Source: Paenibacillus tyrphae (GTDB taxonomy: Bacteria; Bacillota; Bacilli; Paenibacillales; NBRC-103111). From it: DNA of 64,000 nucleotides. Location of the stretch: assembly GCF_027925525.1 (NCBI RefSeq), contig NZ_BSDJ01000025.1, forward strand, positions 1 to 64,000, read 5' to 3'. Positions 7,907 to 16,405 of the stretch are shown in pieces. Under the pieces are notes generated by a model. It was given only the letters and a program-made list of their open reading frames with translations, was not told where the DNA came from and did no database searches. Position 1 is the stretch's first letter. Every line of letters begins with the position of its first letter. The translations under genes and the position numbers were made by a program.

Positions 7907-9397
7907 ATGTACAGCGAGATTCATATAAACGACCATATGTTGCTGCGGTACGGCTATACGGATGATTTGTTTACCGCCTTTCAACCGCTCGTCTACGAAG
8001 GAATCAAGCTTCCTTTGCTCATGCTCGGCGCTTACTACTACCATATAAGAGAAACGGTGGACGCCCAACTGCAGCAACCCGAGATCTTAGCGCAGCAGCG
8101 GACGAACAGACAAGTGCGGTGGATGCACGAATATTACGACCGGATGCAGCACATACCGGAGACGGTTAGCGACTATTCGCTGGACCCGAAGCGCGATGCC
8201 ATTGCCTTTTGCGGTCAATTTCTGGATACGGCGCTCAAGGCGTTTCCCGATCGAAATGCGCTGGTCCTCATCAGCAACCGCCACGATCAAACCGCCGTTC
8301 AAGACAAAACGCTTCCCCCCGGCTTTCAAACTTTTTATTTCCAGCAAGCTTATGTCGAGGAGATTCGTCAATTTAAGTTCTGCGAGCCCGTATGGCTTCA
8401 GGTTCACGACCTGGTATCTAAGCATAAGGACCATCCGATATTTGGAAGGGAGAATTTCGGAAACTGGCTCTACGCCCAGGCGAGAGATGCCATATGCTTA
8501 ATCAAGGTCGGCGAGCGCTTGATACGGGAGCATCCCGTCGGTCTCTTTCTCGATCATTCGGAGCTGATTTATCCCGGTAACGTCCTTTCTCTGCTCGCTT
8601 TAAAATACAAGCTTTCTTTTGTTCAGGTGCAAAACAGGCTCTTGAGCGATATTAATATTATCCCGTCCCGCGCCTCCCGTTACGCCGTATACGGCTCGCA
8701 CACCAGGAACTGGATGATCGAAAATGGGATCTCCCCCGCTAAAATCACACCGATCGGCAGCTTGCGGTTCGAAGATATTCAGAGGGGAGATCTGAAGACG
8801 AAACAGGACTTGCTGAACGATCTGGGCGTATCGGATGCTCGCTGGATCGTAGCCTTTACAACCTCGCCTTATGTCGTGGAAACCAACGAACAGATCATGC
8901 GCTGGTTTTCTCAAGCCGGACAAGAGTTGCCGGTGCTGGTAGTAATTAAGACACATCCGGATGACCGGTATCCTTATCATGAGCATGCGGACCCTCATAT
9001 CCGGCTGATGCCGGACGGGTATTCGCTGCAGGATTTGCTGCATGCGAGCGATTGTGCGGCTACGGTCGTATCGGAAACAGCGTTGGTGGCAGCGATGCTG
9101 GAGAAGCCGTTAATCGTTCTTCAACCCTCCATGAGCTACCACTATATCCTTAACAACAACAGCTATCCAAAGCATTTGGCCGAAGCCCATGCCGGAGCCA
9201 TCGTTCATTCCGCAGACGATTTGCGACAATGCTTGACCCGTCTGATGCACGACGATGACAAGTTCAGAAAGAAGCTTGTCATTCAGTCGAAACGCTTCCT
9301 GCGGCAATCGTTGACGATCAAGCAGCCGAAACCGTCCAAACGCCTTTACCGCTTAGTGCGGGAATTGATGGGAGCGAAATGGACCGACGGCGAATAG
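7907..9397 (+). CDS. GT-B-like glycan transferase, paralogue 1 of 3 (SpsB-like)
   Basis: This 496-residue cytoplasmic protein opens with HMLLRYGYTDDLF and carries DHSELIYPGNVLSLLALKY, then RASRYAVYGSHTRNWM and IGSLRF. The C-terminal half has VIKTHPDDRYPYHEH, DLLHASDCAATVVSETAL and PLIVLQPSMSYHY. The conserved His-Pro-Asp segment, followed by a Ser/Thr-rich nucleotide-site motif, is typical of GT-B enzymes of the capsule and CDP-glycerol transferase type, among them SpsB of the spore polysaccharide operon. Two paralogues lie at 11058-12569 and 12705-14480 on the other strand. This copy is alone on the plus strand, has its own sigma-K-like promoter, and ends 5 bases from the convergent synthase gene. 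Donor and acceptor are unknown; a nonulosonate donor is inferred from context. Confidence 0.7.
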   Translation: MYSEIHINDHMLLRYGYTDDLFTAFQPLVYEGIKLPLLMLGAYYYHIRETVDAQLQQPEILAQQRTNRQVRWMHEYYDRMQHIPETVSDYSLDPKRDAIAFCGQFLDTALKAFPDRNALVLISNRHDQTAVQDKTLPPGFQTFYFQQAYVEEIRQFKFCEPVWLQVHDLVSKHKDHPIFGRENFGNWLYAQARDAICLIKVGERLIREHPVGLFLDHSELIYPGNVLSLLALKYKLSFVQVQNRLLSDINIIPSRASRYAVYGSHTRNWMIENGISPAKITPIGSLRFEDIQRGDLKTKQDLLNDLGVSDARWIVAFTTSPYVVETNEQIMRWFSQAGQELPVLVVIKTHPDDRYPYHEHADPHIRLMPDGYSLQDLLHASDCAATVVSETALVAAMLEKPLIVLQPSMSYHYILNNNSYPKHLAEAHAGAIVHSADDLRQCLTRLMHDDDKFRKKLVIQSKRFLRQSLTIKQPKPSKRLYRLVRELMGAKWTDGE

Positions 9398-9402
9398 TTC
9401 GC

Positions 9403-10410
9403 TCACGCGAAATCCTTTTCGCTTAGAAGCTCGTCGCAGCCGATCGTTCTGGATGCCGTCTTCCCGATCATGTGCTTCATCAACGAGGGAGACAGCCCCG
9501 TCCCGGGCCGCTTCGCATCCAGATCGTCGGCTTCAATCATTTTCCCGGCGGGAATGTCCCTTGCCGCCACGATGCTTCTGCGAAAGATGCGCCGGTTATC
9601 CTGCTCCTCCGCGCTGAGCTGCCGCTCGTAATTGCCCAATGCCGCTTTGATACGCCGGGCGCCGTCTACAATCTCCTTCATCTGCTCCGGCGTGGCGGAC
9701 ACTTTATGGTCCCAGCCGGGCAAGCTCTGATCTAGCGTAAAGTGCTTCTCAATCACGCAGGCGCCTTTGGCGACCGCGGCAAGCGGAATGGCGGTCCCCA
9801 GCGTATGGTCGGAAAACCCTGTCGGATAGCCGAACCGTTCGCGCAGCGAATCGATATTGTTTAAATGGACGTACTCGTCCTTCGGCGGGTATACCGATAC
9901 GCAATGCAGCAGCACAACCCTCGTATTTCCGGTTTCTTCCACGACCTGGACGGCTTCCCGAATTTCCTCTTCCGTTCCCATGCCGGTCGACAGGACCAGA
10001 GGAAGACCTGTACTGGCGGCGTACTGCAGCAGGGGAAGATTGGTCACTTCCGTGGAGGAAAGCTTGAGAAACGGCACTCCGATCCGCACCAGCAAATCGA
10101 CTTCGCTGCGGGAAAACGGCGTGCACGCAAAATCAATCCCGATATGATCGCACAGCCTCTTCATCGCCCGAAGCTTCTCTTCTGTCATGCTGTATTGATC
10201 CAGCGTGCGTTCCAGCTCCGGATCATAGCTCGACTTGACCATCAGGCTCGTTTTCGTCCAGGACTGGAACTTCACGCAATCGCAACCGGCTTCCTTCGCC
10301 TGCTCGATCATTCGTTCGGCGAGAGCCATGTCACCGTTATGATTGGCGGCAATTTCCGCAATGATATACGGCTGTTCCGCTTGTTGGGACAGACGATTCC
10401 ATATATTCAT
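9403..10410 (-). CDS. N-acetylneuraminate/legionaminate-type synthase (NeuB family)
   Basis: A 335-residue enzyme that would condense a 6-carbon amino sugar with phosphoenolpyruvate to give a nonulosonic acid. It starts with the family motif YIIAEIAANHNGDMALAERM, has CVKFQSW, the FACTPFS and LKLSSTEVTN active-site segments, GFSDHTLG and IEKHFTLD. It closes with a SAF (antifreeze-like) domain (RSIVAARDIPAGKMI) that caps the active site. The length is normal. It is the last gene of the minus-strand operon, 21 bases after the NeuD-type gene, with AGGAG upstream. Whether the product is neuraminic, legionaminic or pseudaminic acid cannot be read from sequence alone; the neighbouring enzymes favour a legionaminate-like product. 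Confidence 0.88.
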   Translation of the reverse strand: MNIWNRLSQQAEQPYIIAEIAANHNGDMALAERMIEQAKEAGCDCVKFQSWTKTSLMVKSSYDPELERTLDQYSMTEEKLRAMKRLCDHIGIDFACTPFSRSEVDLLVRIGVPFLKLSSTEVTNLPLLQYAASTGLPLVLSTGMGTEEEIREAVQVVEETGNTRVVLLHCVSVYPPKDEYVHLNNIDSLRERFGYPTGFSDHTLGTAIPLAAVAKGACVIEKHFTLDQSLPGWDHKVSATPEQMKEIVDGARRIKAALGNYERQLSAEEQDNRRIFRRSIVAARDIPAGKMIEADDLDAKRPGTGLSPSLMKHMIGKTASRTIGCDELLSEKDFA

Positions 10411-10431
10411 CTTACATAACTCTCCTGTCGT

Positions 10432-11061
10432 TTAATTTGATGACCGTTTAATAATCCGCGCGGGTACGCCGACCGCGACGCTATGGTCGGGAATATTGTC
10501 GATGACGACGGCGCCTGCACCGATCACGCAGCGTTTCCCGATCGTCACGCCCGGAATGACAATGACTCCCGCCCCCAGCTCGCTTAATTCGCCGACCTTC
10601 ACCCCGCCGGCCAATCGGCAGCCCGGACTGATGTTCACATACGGCCCGATCCTGCAATCATGATCCACACTGGACGCCGTATTCACAATGCAGCCTCTCC
10701 CGACCGCCGCATACGGGTTAATCACGGCGCCTGCCATGACGCTGGCGCCTTCCCCCAAGACCGACGACTCCGCGCGAACGCTTCGCTCGTGAACGGCCTG
10801 AATGACCGGAAACCCGTAAGCGATCAGCCATTCGAGCTTGTGTTTCCGGACCGCAGGATTTCCGATGGCCACATGCCAGCCCTTCACGGATGCCCGGAGA
10901 GCAAGCAGTTGCTCCTCGTTGTCACGGTAATGGGCGGCACGGTTCGCCCAGGCAGGGGGAAGGCCCGCCGAGAAATAAGCAATCGGCTCTTCACGCTCTC
11001 CGCAGCTTACGATGTCCGCAATGACTTTGGCATGTCCTCCGACGCCAATAATTCCAATCAT
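10432..11061 (-). CDS. NeuD/PglD-type sugar O- or N-acyltransferase
   Basis: This 209-residue protein has an N-terminal Rossmann-like lobe (MIGIIGVGGHAKVIADI) and a left-handed beta-helix of hexapeptide repeats (VMAGAVINPYAAVGRGCIVN). It carries the catalytic-type His in SSVDHDC and ends VGVPARII. PglD/NeuD enzymes use acetyl-CoA to acetylate a UDP-4-amino sugar or sialic acid. In the legionaminate route such an enzyme acetylates the 4-amino group made by the aminotransferase. It overlaps the previous GT-B-like gene by 4 bases (ATGA) and precedes the synthase, so it is part of the operon. Confidence 0.85.
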   Translation of the reverse strand: MIGIIGVGGHAKVIADIVSCGEREEPIAYFSAGLPPAWANRAAHYRDNEEQLLALRASVKGWHVAIGNPAVRKHKLEWLIAYGFPVIQAVHERSVRAESSVLGEGASVMAGAVINPYAAVGRGCIVNTASSVDHDCRIGPYVNISPGCRLAGGVKVGELSELGAGVIVIPGVTIGKRCVIGAGAVVIDNIPDHSVAVGVPARIIKRSSN

Positions 11062-12569
11062 AGCGCCCGCTCCTTTCCACTTGATTGAAGCAGCCGCCGG
11101 ATAAGCCCGTAAACGGCCGCTCCGGGCGACAGCTCCCCGCCGGTTAACGTCTTCCGCAGAAACGACCGGCCTTTGGTCAGCAACGTACTACGAAACGATT
11201 CGTCTTCCAGCCATTTCCGCAAGCAGGCGGTCAGCCTGCTGCCGGAAGTTACGATTTCCCCCGCTTCCGCCTTCGCCAAATGCCGCACATAGCCGTTATA
11301 GTTCAAATGGTAATCGTACGGCATATCCGGCTGCAGCACGATCACTCCTTTTTCCGCCATCGCCGCTTCGACCGCCGTCGTTGACGATATGGTCAGCACC
11401 AGGTCGGCCGCATGCAGCATCTCATCCAAATGAAAAAAGGGCGGAGCAACTGCCAGACGCTCCGAAACAAACGCATCGTAGCTCAACCGATCGTCGGGAT
11501 GCGGCTTGATCATCGCGTAAACCGGCAGGCTCCGTACGGTCTCCTGCAGCCATGCAGCGACGCTATAGTTGACGGAGGCGTCATACTGCTCCGTCATCAG
11601 CACGAGGATCGGTACGCCCGGTTCCCATCCGCAGCAGGCAAGCAGGTCGTCGCGGGTATGGACAACCTGCCTGCGGCTTAGCTCCAGTCTGACGCTGCCG
11701 GTTTCCGTGATGGCCGCAGGGGGAATCCCTCGGAGGATCAGCCATTCTCTCATATGCCGGCCCCAGACGGCATAATGGCTCGCCCGGGCCGGTACCATGG
11801 AAGCGTCGCTGGATAAATGATGCTGCACATGAAGAAACGGCAGGCCGTGAATGCGGGCAAGCAGCGAAAGAATGCTTTGCCGGGGCGGCAGCTCCGTATG
11901 CTCGACAATCAGCTTGATCGGCCGGGTACGAAGCAGCTCGTGCAGCGCATCGATCAATTCCACGATAAATGGAATTTCCCCATGCATCCAGCGGCGAAAC
12001 GCCCCTCTGGCGAGCACCTCATGCTGTCCCTCTTCTCGGCGGAAGACGGCGTGCAGCCGATCGAACGACCGCAGCAGCTCTTTGGTCTCCTTTCGCACCC
12101 GCTTGGAGGGGGTGCCGAGCAGCAGCTTATCTGCCAGCCGGTAGATCTCAAACTGCGCGGGCAGCTTTTTGTTTTTCAAATATCTGCGCTCGTACAAATA
12201 GTGGGAAAGCAAAATGACTTTGTGCGGGGTTAAATGCCGCAGCGCAAAATCGACGTAATTGCCGCACAGCAATATCGTATCGCGGCCCGGCTCAGCCCCA
12301 AAGCTTCTCGCTTGCCCGGGGAGACGCCGCAATCGCGTCTGGACATCGGACATGGAGTGCATGTTCCACGAGCTGCCTCGTTCGCGCACATAAGCGTCGT
12401 TCGTCCTTCGCCGGTCGACCGTATCGCGGATGAAGTGATGATACGGACGAATCAGCGCCAAGGGCAGCTCGATTCCATGCATCCGAAGCGAAGCGAAGGC
12501 TTCGAAGAAATCCAGCGTGTAGCCGTAACGCAGAAGCAAATGCGGGTTCCATTCCTCTCCGCCATACAT
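11058..12569 (-). CDS. GT-B-like glycan transferase, paralogue 2 of 3 (SpsB-like)
   Basis: This 503-residue paralogue of the gene at 7907 shares HLLLRYGYTLDFFEAF, EHTELPPRQSILSLLAR, RASHYAVWGRHMREWL, ETGSVRLE, MIKPHPDDRLSYDAF, TISSTTAVEAAMAEKG and VLQPDMPYDYHLNYN. Compared with copy 1 it keeps the canonical SSTTA motif. It probably transfers a sugar or sugar-phosphate during surface glycan assembly (fold-level inference). The start ATG follows the TAG stop of a 39-residue Arg-rich frame without any gap, and the 3' end overlaps the NeuD-type gene, so translation is tightly coupled. Confidence 0.7.
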   Translation of the reverse strand: MYGGEEWNPHLLLRYGYTLDFFEAFASLRMHGIELPLALIRPYHHFIRDTVDRRRTNDAYVRERGSSWNMHSMSDVQTRLRRLPGQARSFGAEPGRDTILLCGNYVDFALRHLTPHKVILLSHYLYERRYLKNKKLPAQFEIYRLADKLLLGTPSKRVRKETKELLRSFDRLHAVFRREEGQHEVLARGAFRRWMHGEIPFIVELIDALHELLRTRPIKLIVEHTELPPRQSILSLLARIHGLPFLHVQHHLSSDASMVPARASHYAVWGRHMREWLILRGIPPAAITETGSVRLELSRRQVVHTRDDLLACCGWEPGVPILVLMTEQYDASVNYSVAAWLQETVRSLPVYAMIKPHPDDRLSYDAFVSERLAVAPPFFHLDEMLHAADLVLTISSTTAVEAAMAEKGVIVLQPDMPYDYHLNYNGYVRHLAKAEAGEIVTSGSRLTACLRKWLEDESFRSTLLTKGRSFLRKTLTGGELSPGAAVYGLIRRLLQSSGKERAL

Positions 12570-12689
12570 CTAGCAGCTTTCCCCATGCTCCAAATCGTGG
12601 ATCAAGCGAATCAACAGCCTTCTATTTCTTCGAATGCTTCTTCTTAATAACCGGAGTTGGCGAAGCAGTCTGCGTTGTCTCTGATTCAT
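12570..12689 (-). CDS. Small Arg-rich protein between the two GT-B-like genes
   Basis: A 39-residue frame begins MNQRQRRLLRQLRLLRRSI and ends HDLEHGESC; 12 of 39 residues are Arg, arranged with Leu as an amphipathic basic helix. GAGGGGGG lies 6 bases before the ATG, and the TAG stop abuts the ATG of the next gene, so it is positioned as a real operon member. No family is recognised. It could bind the acidic sugar nucleotide or glycan, membranes or RNA, or be a short coat component; none of these is shown. Confidence 0.55.
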   Translation of the reverse strand: MNQRQRRLLRQLRLLRRSIRRNRRLLIRLIHDLEHGESC

Positions 12690-12704
12690 ACCGGTCCCCC
12701 CTCG

Positions 12705-14480
12705 TTATTTTTGATTTTCAATCGTATTCGTGTACGAATCGACCAAGATCCGCAAATTTTTGACAAGGTTAATGTCCTGGTTGGTGATGATTCGATCTTC
12801 CCTCACCTTGGCGGCAAGCAGGTTGGTCACTTCCTCCGCGACATTCAAGGTATGAAGCTCCATAATCAAAAAGTCCTTTAAGCAAATGTGGATCGTCTTC
12901 AAGTCAGCCATTCGATTCCCCCCCACGCCCGGCAATAGGCTTTCATTCGTTGATGCATGCTTCGGTCCTTCGGTTCGGATATACGCCTGACGGCATTCGT
13001 TATCCAACAGACTCTTCACCAGTTCACCCATCCTCTGGCTCGGCGTCCGGTCATCTGTGAACACCATCTGCCTCAAAAACTGCTGCCCGGCCTGCACGAC
13101 CGCCTCCGCCTCCCCTTCCCGGGAAAGAAGAGCGGCGATGCAATCCACCAGCTCCCGGGCGGAATGCACCACGGGCCCCGCCTGCCCCCTGTCCAGAAAA
13201 TACGGATAGCCATTGTAATTAATATGGTAATCGTACGGGAGCTCGGGCTGCAGCACGATGATGCCTTTCTTCAGCATGGCCCCTTCGATGGCCGTCGTCG
13301 AAGAAATGGTCGCTACGCAATCCGACGCGTTAAGGATATCCTGCAGATCGTAGCCGGACGGCGCCAGATGAATGCGTTCGGACACGAACGATTCGTAAGA
13401 CAGCTTGTCGCTCGGATGCGGCTTGACGATCACTAGAACGTCCGGAAGCATCCGGACCAGCTTTCTCATCCATCTCATGACGGTAAAATTGATGCTTTCC
13501 GGATAGCTTTCCGTCGTGTAGACCAGAACAAAAGGAGCCTGCTTCTGCTTCGCGCAGCATTCGTGGAGCAGTTGCTCGCGCGTTTTTTGGATGCGTCGTT
13601 CGTTATGCTCCAGCCGCAGGCTGCCCACCTGCACGATGGAGCTTGCGTCAATTCCACGCTGGACAAGCCACTCGGCCATGCTCGGCCCCCATACCGCATA
13701 ATGCGTTGCTCTTGTCGGGATCATCGAGGCGTCGCTGGTCAAATGGTTCTGCACATTGATGAACGGCAACCCGTACGAACGCGCCAGAAGAGATAAAATG
13801 CTTCCGGGATAGATCAGCTCCGAATGATCCATGATCACCCCGACCGGGTACTGCTTCAGCACCCCTTCCAACAAATCGACCAAAGCGATTCCTTGCCCGA
13901 TACAGCTGCACATCCATTCGCGGAACCGCGGCATTGAGAAAATTTCATGCTCTGCAGCCCCCTCATTGGCCAGCGCTTTATCGATTAACGCAAACAGCTC
14001 GGATTTGGCCTGCTGGGACGCGCTGCTGCGCAGAAGCTGCTCGTGCAGGCTGTACACTTCGAACGTCGAAGGAAGCGATTTTCCCTGAAGCGCCCGAAGA
14101 TCGTACGGATTCGAATGCAGCAGCAGCACCCGGCGGTCGCTGAGCTCGGACAGCGCAAAATCGACGTATTGGCCGCACAGCAGGATCATGTCCCGGCTGG
14201 CGTCCTTGCCCCAGTCTTCCTGCTGCAGCGGCAGCCGCTGCAAATGGCGCTGTACGTCGTTCATCGAACGGAAGCTCCATTGCCCGCGTTTCCGTTCGAC
14301 GAACGATTCATCTTCCCGTTTCCGGTCGATGAAATCGCGTATCAAGACATGGTACGGCCGTAATAGCGTTAGCGGGAGCTCGACCCCCTTATAGACGACC
14401 TGTGAGAATCGTTCGAACAAATCGTGAGTATAGCCGTATCGAAGCAGCAAATGCGCGTTAAATTCATCCCCACCGAACAT
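12705..14480 (-). CDS. GT-B-like glycan transferase, paralogue 3 of 3, with C-terminal extension
   Basis: This 591-residue member of the same family has HLLLRYGYTHDLFERF, DHSELIYPGSILSLLARSY, RATHYAVWGPSMAEWL, VQVGSLRLE, VIVKPHPSDKLSYESF and TISSTTAIEGAMLKKG. It is about 90 residues longer than its paralogues. The extension contains an internal ATG at 12911 (MADLKTIHICLKDF) preceded by a seven-G tract 6 bases away, like a ribosome site, so the tail looks like a formerly separate 68-residue helical protein now in frame. The ATG at 14480 follows GGAGGG. Confidence 0.7.
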   Translation of the reverse strand: MFGGDEFNAHLLLRYGYTHDLFERFSQVVYKGVELPLTLLRPYHVLIRDFIDRKREDESFVERKRGQWSFRSMNDVQRHLQRLPLQQEDWGKDASRDMILLCGQYVDFALSELSDRRVLLLHSNPYDLRALQGKSLPSTFEVYSLHEQLLRSSASQQAKSELFALIDKALANEGAAEHEIFSMPRFREWMCSCIGQGIALVDLLEGVLKQYPVGVIMDHSELIYPGSILSLLARSYGLPFINVQNHLTSDASMIPTRATHYAVWGPSMAEWLVQRGIDASSIVQVGSLRLEHNERRIQKTREQLLHECCAKQKQAPFVLVYTTESYPESINFTVMRWMRKLVRMLPDVLVIVKPHPSDKLSYESFVSERIHLAPSGYDLQDILNASDCVATISSTTAIEGAMLKKGIIVLQPELPYDYHINYNGYPYFLDRGQAGPVVHSARELVDCIAALLSREGEAEAVVQAGQQFLRQMVFTDDRTPSQRMGELVKSLLDNECRQAYIRTEGPKHASTNESLLPGVGGNRMADLKTIHICLKDFLIMELHTLNVAEEVTNLLAAKVREDRIITNQDINLVKNLRILVDSYTNTIENQK

Positions 14481-14530
14481 GCTTTTCCCTCCTGCGACGA
14501 TTCGGGCCGTCCGTCATGCGGACATCCGCC

Positions 14531-15580
14531 TCACGGCCGCCCGTTCTCGCCAAGATGACGCCAACAGAATGCGTCTCCTTTACGGACCGGCTCCCGCAGC
14601 TTCTTGCCCAGCAAGTGGACAATGTCTCTTTGATCCATATCGCCCTGCGTTTGCGTCCGCTTGTATTTGACATGCTGCTCCGTGAGGAGTGTTCCTTGCG
14701 GAAGATCCTGGCCTGCGACGAGACACTTGCGTACGGCAGAGAAATACGCCCGCTCCTCCGTGCCGATATTCATGACCGCAGAACCGGTCATCCGCGAGAC
14801 GAGCTCCAACTGCCCGCGCAGCTCGGCAAACGCGTCCGGCTCCAGGGCCGCCTCGTCATCCTCGCGCTTGACGGACAGATCGAGCGTCACATGCTGCTCG
14901 AACAAGCGCGCGCCGAGGCCGTAAGCCGTCGCAAAGGCCAGATAACGGCCGAGCTGTTCCCGGCTTGCCGTGTGGTCCGCATAGCCGACCGGACATTGAA
15001 ACTTCGCTTCATACAAAGGAAGCTTCTGCAAATGCACATGCTCAAGAGGCGTCGGATATTCCTGGATGCCATACATCATCATGAGATTCCGCTTCTCGCC
15101 GAGCAGTTTCAGCATGTACTCGATCTCCGGAAACGAGATCCCGCCGATCCCGACGAAAAGCGGCTGCTTCGCTTGCGCAAGCCCCTTGAGCATATACGTG
15201 TCGTTGATGCTGGTCGCATGGATGGCGATAGCCTCCGCATTTTCTTCGATGAGAAATTCCAGCGAAGGCAGCTCGTCGGCCAGCCCGACGATTTCCATGC
15301 CATGCTTGCGGCAGCGCGCAAACAGCTCCCGCCATTGTTCGCGGGTGAACAGCCACTTCTGCAGTTCCTTATATAGCGGATGCTCCGGAACCATATATTC
15401 GTCCGGATTCAGCATAATATGGAACTTGACCGCGTCCGCTCCCTTGCCTGCCAGCGCATCGATCAAACGCAGCAAATAATCGTATTCCCCTTGGTGGACG
15501 TAGGCGGGCTCCGCAATCCAATACATGGATGTCTTCGTCCCGTTCCGCAACTGCTCCAATAAGTCAAGTAACCGCGCCAT
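14531..15580 (-). CDS. Divergent NeuB-family synthase paralogue
   Basis: This 349-residue protein has NeuB-like architecture: a TIM-barrel part (DAVKFHIMLNPDEYM, GLADELPSLEFL, PVGYADHTASREQLGRYL, LFEQHVTLDL) and a C-terminal SAF-like segment (RKCLVAGQDLPQGTLL). The signature E-I-x-x-N-H-N-G-D of active synthases is replaced by IAEPAYVHQGEYD, and the usual K-S segment differs. It may act on another substrate, as spore SpsE-type proteins may, or have lost the reaction. Its start overlaps the SpsF-type stop by one base (TGATG), so it is co-translated with the cytidylyltransferase. Confidence 0.7.
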   Translation of the reverse strand: MARLLDLLEQLRNGTKTSMYWIAEPAYVHQGEYDYLLRLIDALAGKGADAVKFHIMLNPDEYMVPEHPLYKELQKWLFTREQWRELFARCRKHGMEIVGLADELPSLEFLIEENAEAIAIHATSINDTYMLKGLAQAKQPLFVGIGGISFPEIEYMLKLLGEKRNLMMMYGIQEYPTPLEHVHLQKLPLYEAKFQCPVGYADHTASREQLGRYLAFATAYGLGARLFEQHVTLDLSVKREDDEAALEPDAFAELRGQLELVSRMTGSAVMNIGTEERAYFSAVRKCLVAGQDLPQGTLLTEQHVKYKRTQTQGDMDQRDIVHLLGKKLREPVRKGDAFCWRHLGENGRP

Positions 15581-16392
15581 CAGCGATTCCTCCGTTGTTT
15601 GAGATAATTGCCTTCCTTGATCGCGACGAACAGCTCCCTTTTCTTCGCATAGCGCTCGTTGATATCCTCAATGACCGCATCGGGCGGCTTCAGCTGCTGT
15701 ACATGGCGATTGACGAACAGCTCCGCAGGCATCCGGTCGGCCGCAGACAGCAGCGAGCGGTAGCTCATCCCGCCATGCGGACTCAAATGCTCCGCCAAGG
15801 ACCGTAAAAATGCGAGATCGTCCGCCGTATCCAAAGTAAGCCGGATGTCCCGGGCTTCCCCTGCCTCCGCTTGAAACAAATGAACGTCAAACAGATCCGG
15901 ACGGTTCAGCCAATAGCCCCATATCTCGGTGTCGGTGCGATGCTTGAATTCAATCACCGTCTTCAGCGCCTCATATCGAATCCCGTATAAGCCTGCGCCG
16001 ATCGGGAGCCCTTCGACCGTCATATAGTCTGGAGCCGTCAATTTAGCCTGATTCGCAAGCCGGTTGGCGTATTCTACCGAGAAGAACGGGTCGTCCGCCG
16101 TAATGGACAACACATAATCCAGACTAAAAAAAGTCGCTGCATCGTACAGCCGCAGGAGCACGTCCTCCGGATCGCCTGTGAAGTAATAAATGCCATGCTT
16201 GAAAGCCGTCTCCGCAAGAAGCGCGTCCTGCGGGTGCGGGGAGGTGCACAGGACGACCTGATCGACGAACGCAACGGCCTTGCACCGTTCGATCACCCGA
16301 TCGATCACCCGCTTCCCCCCGATTTCGTACAAGAGTTTGAGCGGGAGCCGCGTCGATTTATTTCGGGCCGTGATCAGCATGCCGATTTTCAT
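15580..16392 (-). CDS. SpsF/NeuA-type cytidylyltransferase
   Basis: A 270-residue protein starting MKIGMLITARNKSTRLPLKLL, the nucleotide-binding loop of CMP-sugar synthetases (x-A-R-x-x-S-x-R-L-P-x-K). It also has VVLCTSPHPQD, LSITADDPFFS and TLDTADDLAFL. Proteins of this type activate nonulosonic acids as CMP-sugars, and SpsF is the spore-polysaccharide version. In this operon it would give the CMP-activated donor for the GT-B-like proteins. The CMP specificity is inferred from family and context. Confidence 0.8.
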   Translation of the reverse strand: MKIGMLITARNKSTRLPLKLLYEIGGKRVIDRVIERCKAVAFVDQVVLCTSPHPQDALLAETAFKHGIYYFTGDPEDVLLRLYDAATFFSLDYVLSITADDPFFSVEYANRLANQAKLTAPDYMTVEGLPIGAGLYGIRYEALKTVIEFKHRTDTEIWGYWLNRPDLFDVHLFQAEAGEARDIRLTLDTADDLAFLRSLAEHLSPHGGMSYRSLLSAADRMPAELFVNRHVQQLKPPDAVIEDINERYAKKRELFVAIKEGNYLKQRRNR

Positions 16393-16405
16393 GATTCCAC
16401 CGCCT

